Source of the DNA: Bacteroidales bacterium
Lineage (GTDB): Bacteria; Bacteroidota; Bacteroidia; Bacteroidales; JAADGE01
Reading direction: 5' to 3'
Assembly (NCBI GenBank): GCA_029934265.1
Contig: JAOZMN010000239.1
Location: 1-5,103 of the forward strand
DNA length: 5,103 nt
Shown here piece after piece: positions 1-5,103 of the stretch. The translations under genes and the position numbers were made by a program. The notes under the pieces are model-generated. The model did not search any database. It was not told where the DNA came from and was given only the letters and a program-made list of their open reading frames with translations. The first letter of the stretch is position 1. Every line of letters starts with the position of its first letter.

Positions 1-1662
1 TCTGAAAGTAAAAAAGAACTTAAAATATTTTGGGAAAAATATATTAAATATCAGGTGATGACAAAACTTGCGAGTAAGCTCGCAGTACAAGAAACGGCAA
101 AAGCAGATAATGACACAACGGTCGAAATTAAAACTTATGAAGAGCTTGAAGAGAAATCAAGAAAGGAAGTTTTGAAAACTTTTGAGGATTGGTACAAAAG
201 AGTAAAAATGAGAGACCGTTCCGATTTGTTAAATATGTATTTTAATACAATCGCATCGGCTTACGACCCTCACAGTTCTTATATGGCACCAAAAGATAAG
301 AAAAATTTTGATATTCAAATGACCGGACAATTAGAAGGCATCGGAGCAACACTCACGCAACCCAACGCATATATAAAAATAGTAAAAATAGTTCCGGGTA
401 GTCCTTGCTACAAACAAGGCGAACTCGAAGTAAACGACCTTATTTTGAAAGTAGCACAAGGCGACAAAGAACCTGTAAACGTGGTAGATATGAAAATGGA
501 CGATGCTATACAAATGATAAGAGGCAAAAAAGGAACAGAAGTTCGGCTTACTGTAAAAAAAATGGACGGAACCATAAAAGTTATACCGATTATAAGAGAT
601 GTAATTGTTCTTGAAGAAACATTTGCAAAATCAGCAATAATAAAAAAGGGGGGGAAGAATAAAAAAGTAGGATACATAAATTTACCACGTTTTTATGCCA
701 ATTTCAGCGACAGAAATGGCAGAACTTGTGCTGTAGATGTTGAAAAAGAAGTCAAAAAATTGAATAAAGAAAATATAGATAAACTTATAATAGATTTGCG
801 GAACAACGGTGGTGGTTCACTTCAAGATGTTGTTAAAATCGTAGGTCTTTTTATAAAAAAAGGTCCAGTTGTGCAAGTAAAATCGAGAATAGGCTCGCCT
901 TATGTCCTTAAAGACGAAAATGCAAACATTCTTTACGACGGTCAATTAATTATAATGATAAACGAATTTAGTGCTTCGGCTTCCGAAATTCTTGCGGCTG
1001 CAATCCAAGATTACGGCAGAGGAATAATTGTAGGCAGCAAACACACATTCGGCAAGGGAACAGTGCAACGTTTTGTATCTATCGACCAAATTATCAGAGG
1101 TTACGAAGAATTAAAGCCTTTCGGAAATCTGAAACTTACAATTCAAAAATTTTACAGAATCAACGGTGGTGCAACGCAACTTAAAGGCGTTAGTTCCGAT
1201 ATAGTCCTTCCCGACGGATATTCGCAAATGGATATAGGCGAAAAAGAACTCGATTATCCTTTGGAATGGGACGAAATTTTGCCGGCAAGTTATACGAAAA
1301 CAAACAGTATTTCAAATCTTAAAGAAATAGAAATTAACAGTCAAAAAAGAGTTAAATCCGACACCTCGTTTATGCTTATAAATAAATATGCCGGCTGGCT
1401 TAAAGCCACAAGAGACGAAGAAATCGAAACGCTGAATTTGGAAAAATATCGAGCAAAAGAAAAAGAAAGAAAAAATAAAACTAAACGCTTTTCGAATATG
1501 AGCAAAATCAAATATAATTTGCAATTTTCGGTACTCAAAGCTGATTCAGTCAAAATTTATTCCGACACCATAAAACAAAACCGAATGGAAAGTTGGCACA
1601 AAGAACTCGAAAAAGATATTTATATTAATGAAGTATTCAATATTGCACAGGAAATGAATTAA
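1..1662 (+). CDS. prc: Tail-specific (C-terminal processing) protease, S41 family, 5'-truncated by window edge
   Basis: This is a periplasmic serine protease that recognises and cleaves substrates at their C-terminal tails. Numbering the fragment from nt 1, I see a helical N-terminal part with DPHSSY (89-94), a PDZ domain (about 110-208, starting near GIGATL 113-118), the S41 core opening at VGYINL (223-228), RNNGGGSL (267-274) and the active-site block. The Ser-Lys dyad is S326 in NEFSASASEI (nt 976-978) and K352 in GKGTVQ (nt 1054-1056), with D337 in QDYGR. The Ser-Asp spacing of 11 equals that of E. coli Prc S430/D441; the Ser-Lys spacing is 26 rather than 25 because of one extra residue. 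A lysine-rich C-terminal domain (about 406-553) follows. The frame is open from nt 1, so the GTG/ATG near 55-58 are internal codons, not the start. Compared with about 680-residue relatives, roughly 130-170 residues including the signal peptide lie upstream. In E. coli, Prc degrades the murein endopeptidase MepS; the substrates here are unknown. Confidence 0.95.
   Translation, partial: SESKKELKIFWEKYIKYQVMTKLASKLAVQETAKADNDTTVEIKTYEELEEKSRKEVLKTFEDWYKRVKMRDRSDLLNMYFNTIASAYDPHSSYMAPKDKKNFDIQMTGQLEGIGATLTQPNAYIKIVKIVPGSPCYKQGELEVNDLILKVAQGDKEPVNVVDMKMDDAIQMIRGKKGTEVRLTVKKMDGTIKVIPIIRDVIVLEETFAKSAIIKKGGKNKKVGYINLPRFYANFSDRNGRTCAVDVEKEVKKLNKENIDKLIIDLRNNGGGSLQDVVKIVGLFIKKGPVVQVKSRIGSPYVLKDENANILYDGQLIIMINEFSASASEILAAAIQDYGRGIIVGSKHTFGKGTVQRFVSIDQIIRGYEELKPFGNLKLTIQKFYRINGGATQLKGVSSDIVLPDGYSQMDIGEKELDYPLEWDEILPASYTKTNSISNLKEIEINSQKRVKSDTSFMLINKYAGWLKATRDEEIETLNLEKYRAKEKERKNKTKRFSNMSKIKYNLQFSVLKADSVKIYSDTIKQNRMESWHKELEKDIYINEVFNIAQEMN
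642..654 (+). other. A6G7 homopolymer tract with in-frame A-AAA-AAG slippery heptamer inside prc
   Basis: Six A (642-647) are followed directly by seven G (648-654). The zero-frame codons are ATA AAA AAG GGG GGG AAG, so 642-648 is exactly the X-XXY-YYZ heptamer A-AAA-AAG used for -1 frameshifting in E. coli dnaX. After a -1 slip the reading frame meets TAA at 660-662; after a +1 shift it meets TAG at 668-670. Either product would end before the S41 catalytic core, leaving only the N-terminal and PDZ parts. The tract lies in the linker between PDZ and protease domains. The sequence pattern is certain; that it is functional is not shown. Confidence 0.3.
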
Positions 1663-1675
1663 ATTATGAAATTGA

Positions 1676-1740
1676 GAAATTTTGAAGTTTTATTGATTTT
1701 CAAAATTTCAAAACCTAATAAAATCAAAACTTCAAAAATT
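1676..1740 (+). promoter_or_regulatory. Leader with two mutually exclusive inverted repeats upstream of the phosphomannomutase
   Basis: Stem A is an 11-bp perfect inverted repeat: GAAATTTTGAA (1676-1686) with TTCAAAATTTC (1699-1709) around a 12-nt loop. Stem B is a 12-bp perfect repeat: TTTTGAAGTTTT (1680-1691) with AAAACTTCAAAA (1726-1737), extended inward after a 3-nt bulge by GATTTT (1695-1700) with AAAATC (1720-1725). Both stems use 1680-1686, so only one can form at a time. They occupy most of the gap between the prc stop and the preferred ATG at 1747. No T-run follows either stem, so this is not a classical intrinsic terminator on the plus strand. It could be an attenuator-like leader, an mRNA-stability or processing element, or chance in A/T-rich sequence. 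Confidence 0.35.
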
Positions 1741-1746
1741 ATAAAA

Positions 1747-3072
1747 ATGACAGCATTTCACGCATACGATATAAGAGGCGTATATAAAAAAGATTTCAAT
1801 AAAGAAGATGTATATAAAATCGGATTTTTTATTTCGGAAATAACCGGAGCAAAAGAAATTCTTATCGGAAGAGATGTAAGAGAGTCGTCCCCCGAAATAT
1901 TTGAATATCTGATAAAAGGAATTGCCGATTCCGGCACAGACGCTGCAAGCATTGGAATTTCCACAACTCCAATGCTTTATTATGCAACCGGGAAACTCAA
2001 TTTCGATGCTTCGATAATGATTACCGCCTCTCATAATCCTAAAGAATACAACGGTTTGAAAGTTTCCGGTAAAAATTCGGAACCGATAGGATACCATAAC
2101 GGTTTGAATAAACTTGAAGACTTGGTAAAAAATAAAAAAATTGAAATAACGAAAAAACAAGGCAGATTTAAAAGTCTGAATATTATAGAAGAATACATTG
2201 ATTTTCAAAAACAATATCTTGGAAATTTATCAAATTTAAAAATATGTGTCGATTGTTCCAATGGCATGGCAGGACTGCTTATCAGAGATATTCTCGGTAA
2301 CGATGTTAATTATATTTTTGAAGAATTAGACGGAACGTTCCCGAATCATGAAGCCAATCCGCTTATTCCGAAAAATATTGTTGCACTTCAAAAAGAAGTT
2401 GCCGAAAAAAAATGCGATATTGGTGTAATTTTTGATGGAGATGCTGACCGAGTAATGTTTACAGATGAAAATTCCGAATTTATTCCGCCTGATTTATTGA
2501 TAGCTTTGCTTTCCGATTATTTCCCGAATGAAAAAGGACATTTTTTGCAAGATATAAGAAGCTCAAAAGCAGTATCGGAATACATAGGCGACAGATTTAC
2601 TGCAAATACTTGGAAAGTCGGGAGAGCATTTGCGGCTAAAAAACTTCGTGAATTAAACGGAGTTTTCGGCGGAGAACTTGCCGGACATTATTATTTTAAA
2701 GATTTCTATTTTTCGGATTCAGGAATTATGGCGGCACTAATCTTTTTGGATATGTTTGCAAGAAACAAAGCCAAAGGAATAAACGTTTCAACACTAATTT
2801 CAAAAATAAAACGTTATGAAAATTCCGGAGAAATTAATTTTGAAATAGAAAATAAAAAAGAAGTAATGGAAAATGTTAAAAATTTCTTCATTAATGAAGA
2901 AAAACCGGAAGCGTTTTTTGATTTCGACGGCTATCGAATAGAATACAAAGATTGGTGGTTTAATATCCGTCCTTCAAATACTGAACCGTATTTGAGACTT
3001 ATTGCGGAAGCAAAAAACAAAGAACTTTTAGAAAGTAAATTAAAAATAATCAAAAATATAATTAAGAGCTAA
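1747..3072 (+). CDS. manB: Phosphomannomutase/phosphoglucomutase (alpha-D-phosphohexomutase family)
   Basis: This cytoplasmic enzyme interconverts hexose 6- and 1-phosphates (mannose and/or glucose) via a phosphoserine, supplying GDP-mannose or UDP-glucose routes to surface polysaccharide. With ATG 1747 the protein has 441 residues and opens MTAFHAYDIRGVY, the family N-terminus. All four family motifs are present in order: catalytic loop TASHNP with S95 (nt 2029-2031), Mg-binding DGDADR (230-235), sugar-binding GGELAGH (308-314) and phosphate-binding RPSNTEP (408-414). The sugar loop has Ala where most PMM/PGM enzymes have Ser (GGE-x-SGH). AYDIRG and the loop favour PMM/PGM over GlmM, but mannose versus glucose preference cannot be settled. 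An in-frame ATG at 1666 would add 27 residues with no family counterpart, encoded by the inverted-repeat leader, so I reject it. No Shine-Dalgarno is visible. The phosphofructokinase begins 8 nt after the stop, suggesting co-transcription. Confidence 0.93.
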   Translation: MTAFHAYDIRGVYKKDFNKEDVYKIGFFISEITGAKEILIGRDVRESSPEIFEYLIKGIADSGTDAASIGISTTPMLYYATGKLNFDASIMITASHNPKEYNGLKVSGKNSEPIGYHNGLNKLEDLVKNKKIEITKKQGRFKSLNIIEEYIDFQKQYLGNLSNLKICVDCSNGMAGLLIRDILGNDVNYIFEELDGTFPNHEANPLIPKNIVALQKEVAEKKCDIGVIFDGDADRVMFTDENSEFIPPDLLIALLSDYFPNEKGHFLQDIRSSKAVSEYIGDRFTANTWKVGRAFAAKKLRELNGVFGGELAGHYYFKDFYFSDSGIMAALIFLDMFARNKAKGINVSTLISKIKRYENSGEINFEIENKKEVMENVKNFFINEEKPEAFFDFDGYRIEYKDWWFNIRPSNTEPYLRLIAEAKNKELLESKLKIIKNIIKS

Positions 3073-3080
3073 ATTTATAA

Positions 3081-4184
3081 ATGGAAAATAAAATTAAAAA
3101 AATAGGAATATTAACCGGCGGAGGTGATTGTCCGGGATTAAATGCAGTTATCAGGGCAGTAACAAAAACTGCAATAAATAAATATAAACTTGAAGTTGTC
3201 GGGTATAAATTCGGGTATCGAGGCTTATACAGAAATGATTTTGTCAAACTTGAAAATAAAGATGTATCCGGACTTTTGCACAAAGGAGGGACTATACTTT
3301 TCAGTTCAAATAAAGATAATTTGTTCAACTATAATGTTGTTGAAAACGGTAAAAAAATAAAAAAAGATGTATCTGATGTTGCAGTCGAAAACATGAAGAA
3401 AGAAGGAGTCGATGCTCTTGTCATTATCGGTGGAGACGGCACTCTTACAAGTGCAAGGGATTTTGCAAGAAAAGGTGTAAAAGTTATCGGTGTACCGAAA
3501 ACGATAGACAACGACCTTGCCGTAACAGATGTAACTTTCGGTTTTAATTCGGCAATAACCACCGCAAGAGAGGCACTCGATAAACTTCACACTACGGCAG
3601 AATCGCACCACAGAATAATGATACTCGAAGTGATGGGCAGAAACGCCGGCTGGATAGCTCTCGAATCCGGTATCGCAGGTTCGGCAGACGTTATTCTTAT
3701 ACCTGAAATTCCTTTTGAACCGGAAAATATCATAAAAAAAATTAACGGAAGGCATAAAAGAGGTAAACTTTTCAGCATTATCGTGGTTGCCGAAGGTGCT
3801 AAATTTAAAAATAAAGAAGCAGTTGTCAGTAAAATCGTAAAAGACAGTCCCGACCCGATACGACTTGGCGGAATAGGAAACGTGCTTATGCTGGAACTCG
3901 AAAAACTTGTCGGCAAAGAACATGAAATACGAAATACCGTTTTGGGACATCTGCAAAGAGGCGGTGCACCGGTTACTTTCGACAGGATTCTTTCCACTCG
4001 TTACGGAGTGAAAGCAGTAGAATTAATGATGGACGAAAGATATGGAAATATGGTAATATTGAAAGGAAATAAAATGCACTATGCACACTTAGAAAATGTT
4101 ATCGGAAGAAATAAAAATGTAAATCCGGAAGGCGAACTTGTAAGAGCAGCAAGAAGTGTAGGAGTTTCATTCGGCGACGAATAA
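3081..4184 (+). CDS. pfkA: 6-phosphofructokinase, group III-like, mixed ATP/PPi signature
   Basis: It phosphorylates fructose 6-phosphate to fructose 1,6-bisphosphate in the cytoplasm, the committed step of glycolysis. The protein has 367 residues, against about 320 in E. coli PfkA, and has an extra stretch of roughly 11 residues (about 80-100) as in longer group III enzymes. Visible motifs: phosphate-binding TGGGDCPGLNA (12-22), GGDGT (117-121), PKTIDND (139-145, D143 equivalent to the catalytic base D127), MGRNAGW (185-191) and GHLQRGG (289-295). G120 aligns with E. coli G104, which marks ATP enzymes, whereas K140 aligns with G124 and is Lys in PPi-dependent and group III enzymes. N77 falls where E. 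coli has the ATP-contacting R72. ATP is the likelier donor on G120, but PPi or reversible use remains possible. The ATG 8 nt after the mutase stop is the natural start; no clear Shine-Dalgarno precedes it. Confidence 0.95.
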   Translation: MENKIKKIGILTGGGDCPGLNAVIRAVTKTAINKYKLEVVGYKFGYRGLYRNDFVKLENKDVSGLLHKGGTILFSSNKDNLFNYNVVENGKKIKKDVSDVAVENMKKEGVDALVIIGGDGTLTSARDFARKGVKVIGVPKTIDNDLAVTDVTFGFNSAITTAREALDKLHTTAESHHRIMILEVMGRNAGWIALESGIAGSADVILIPEIPFEPENIIKKINGRHKRGKLFSIIVVAEGAKFKNKEAVVSKIVKDSPDPIRLGGIGNVLMLELEKLVGKEHEIRNTVLGHLQRGGAPVTFDRILSTRYGVKAVELMMDERYGNMVILKGNKMHYAHLENVIGRNKNVNPEGELVRAARSVGVSFGDE

Positions 4185-4431
4185 GGTCTTCTATTTATTT
4201 AATGTTACTTACGCATTCATACAAAACACCTACAAATCAACCTATTACAAATAAAGAAGTGAAAACTTTTGTAAGGGTACTTATTTTTCAATAAGTTAAA
4301 AAACAAAATAAATTTCGTACTACACTTTATAAACAAGCACCAATTATAGAGTCTGTATTTTTAAGTAAATTAAATTCAAAAAAACATTATACGTAAGGCA
4401 AACTGTGCCTATCTCTACAAAAAAATCAATC
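4185..4431. other. Intergenic stretch between pfkA and the M23 peptidase gene
   Basis: This is 247 nt of A/T-rich sequence with no convincing gene. The longest plus-strand candidate, 4202-4294, encodes 30 residues with no recognisable family. It is followed in the same frame, after its TAA, by another 33 open codons (4295-4393) without an ATG start. I searched for the Bacteroidota promoter pair (-33 TTTG, -7 TAnnTTTG) and found no good match, so the M23 promoter is not placed. The size and the two hairpins around 4245-4296 suggest that the phosphofructokinase transcript ends here and the peptidase gene has its own promoter. Confidence 0.6.
4245..4296 (+). terminator. Pair of small hairpins, possible 3' end of the manB-pfkA transcript
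   Basis: Hairpin 1: TTACAA (4245-4250) pairs with TTGTAA (4269-4274). A 6-nt bulge leads to an inner AAGT/ACTT stem (4257-4260 with 4265-4268) closed by a GAAA tetraloop. Hairpin 2, four nt later: ACTTATT (4279-4285) pairs perfectly with AATAAGT (4290-4296) around a TTTC loop. A T-rich run (4284-4288) follows hairpin 1 but lies inside hairpin 2. The stems are A/T-rich and weak and lack a standard U-tract immediately after a strong stem, so the terminator call is tentative. They could equally sit in the 5' leader of the peptidase gene. Confidence 0.3.
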
Positions 4432-5103
4432 ATGGGAAAAAGTAAATTCAGATTCGACTCTGAAACTTTGCAATACAGAGATGTCAGGAACAATAAAAGA
4501 AGAAAATTTACAATGGTTATCACACAGCTTATGGCTGCCGTTGTTATTGCATTTGTTCTTTTTGTAGTAATGTCGTATGTAAGCGAAACTCCAAAACAAA
4601 GAAAATACAAACGAGAAAATAAATTGCTCGTTCAGCAATATAAAATACTTTCGGAACGAAAAACTCAAACGGACAAACTTCTTCAAGAACTTCAAGAAAG
4701 AGACAAAAGAATACACAGAGCAATACTCGAATCCGACCCTGTGGAAGATACAACCATGATAATCAATTCTTATGAATTACTTAAAGATAATAAAATTGAA
4801 GCTATATCAGGTATAAATTCAAACCGAATTTCAAGTCTAAATAAACAGCTTGAAAAACAATCAAAAGAATATGCAATATTGTTGAAAATTCTTAATAAAA
4901 ATATAAAAAATATCGAACAAATTCCGGCAATACAACCCGTGAAAAATATTAATTTCAAATATACGATGTACGGCTACGGAACCAGAATAGACCCGATATA
5001 TAAAACTCCGGTATTTCATTCCGGCGTTGATTTTGCCGCTCCTGAAGGGACGAAAGTTTACGCAACAGCCGATGGCACTGTTACAAGAGCCGACAGCAAA
5101 CAT
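4432..5103 (+). CDS. Membrane-anchored M23 (LytM-type) metallopeptidase, 3'-truncated by window edge
   Basis: This is a predicted zinc endopeptidase that cuts peptide cross-links of peptidoglycan, or a catalytically dead regulator of such enzymes. The visible 224 residues show an N-terminal FRFDSETLQYRDV segment (6-18), a basic cluster (RNNKRRK, 19-25), one transmembrane helix (about 28-48, predicting N-in and the bulk periplasmic), heptad-like coiled-coil stretches (about 55-95 and 132-165), then the start of the M23 domain at YGYGTRIDP (180-188). The HSGVD motif supplies the first two expected zinc ligands, H196 and D200 (LytM H210/D214 equivalents). The later HxH motif lies beyond the window, so activity cannot be judged. 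The frame is open from 4369 after TAA 4366-4368; ATG 4432 is the first ATG and gives the expected N-terminus. GTG 4405 is a less likely alternative. No Shine-Dalgarno is visible. Confidence 0.92.
   Translation, partial: MGKSKFRFDSETLQYRDVRNNKRRKFTMVITQLMAAVVIAFVLFVVMSYVSETPKQRKYKRENKLLVQQYKILSERKTQTDKLLQELQERDKRIHRAILESDPVEDTTMIINSYELLKDNKIEAISGINSNRISSLNKQLEKQSKEYAILLKILNKNIKNIEQIPAIQPVKNINFKYTMYGYGTRIDPIYKTPVFHSGVDFAAPEGTKVYATADGTVTRADSKH

Noticed and set aside
55..60. GTG/ATG as the start of the protease gene
   Set aside because: The frame is open back to nt 1 with family-like sequence (FWEKYIKYQ) and no signal peptide follows 55. The true start is outside the window.
1732..2214. 160-residue open frame on the minus strand
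   Set aside because: It is antisense to the 5' part of the phosphomannomutase, with Phe/Ile/Tyr-rich low-complexity translation and no recognisable motif.
3306..3956. 216-residue open frame on the minus strand
   Set aside because: It lies wholly inside the well-supported phosphofructokinase gene, its translation is rich in Phe, Tyr, Cys and Ser with no domain, and its codon pattern mirrors the sense gene. It is a shadow frame.
4208..4397. Distant 6-bp complementarity CTTACG (4208-4213) and CGTAAG (4392-4397)
   Set aside because: It is too short for a span of nearly 190 nt and expected by chance.
4351..4431. Bacteroidota-type promoter for the M23 gene (for example around TAAATTCA at 4371)
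   Set aside because: It matches TAnnTTTG poorly and no -33 TTTG sits at the right distance, so no promoter is called.
4344..4958. Several minus-strand frames of 62-96 residues with hydrophobic stretches that look like membrane proteins
   Set aside because: They overlap the M23 peptidase coding region. The apparent membrane segments are reverse-complement readings of Lys/Glu-rich coiled-coil codons.

Overview
The window is AT-rich, densely coding and entirely plus-strand, and it reads as a chromosomal housekeeping segment of a member of the Bacteroidota. Three things point there. The translational starts lack Shine-Dalgarno sequences. The Tsp/Prc-type S41 protease has the layout common in that phylum. 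The membrane-anchored M23 peptidase has the short N-terminal 'FRFDSETLQYRDV' lead-in that I associate with Bacteroidota M23 proteins. The phylum assignment is inference; the species cannot be told from the sequence.

Layout: (1) 1-1662, the C-terminal 553 residues of a periplasmic tail-specific protease (Prc/Tsp), cut by the left window edge. (2) 1663-1746, an 84-nt leader holding two strong, mutually exclusive inverted repeats. (3) 1747-3072, a complete phosphomannomutase/phosphoglucomutase, for which I prefer the internal ATG at 1747 over the upstream in-frame ATG at 1666. (4) 3081-4184, a complete 6-phosphofructokinase with an extended N-terminal half (group III-like) and mixed ATP/PPi signature residues, 8 nt behind the mutase. 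(5) 4185-4431, a 247-nt non-coding stretch with two small hairpins. (6) 4432-5103, the N-terminal 224 residues of a membrane-anchored M23 metallopeptidase (transmembrane helix, coiled coils, start of the LytM domain), cut by the right window edge.

The mutase and phosphofructokinase are probably co-transcribed. Both work close to the fructose-6-phosphate / mannose-6-phosphate / glucose-6-phosphate node, one feeding sugar-nucleotide synthesis and the other glycolysis. The two flanking genes are envelope proteases: Prc for C-terminal processing or degradation in the periplasm, and M23 for peptidoglycan cleavage.

I see no mobile element, CRISPR array, RNA gene or exotic system. The points worth a second look are the switch-like leader before the mutase, the unusual nucleotide-site residues of the phosphofructokinase, and an in-frame A6G7 slippery tract in the protease gene.
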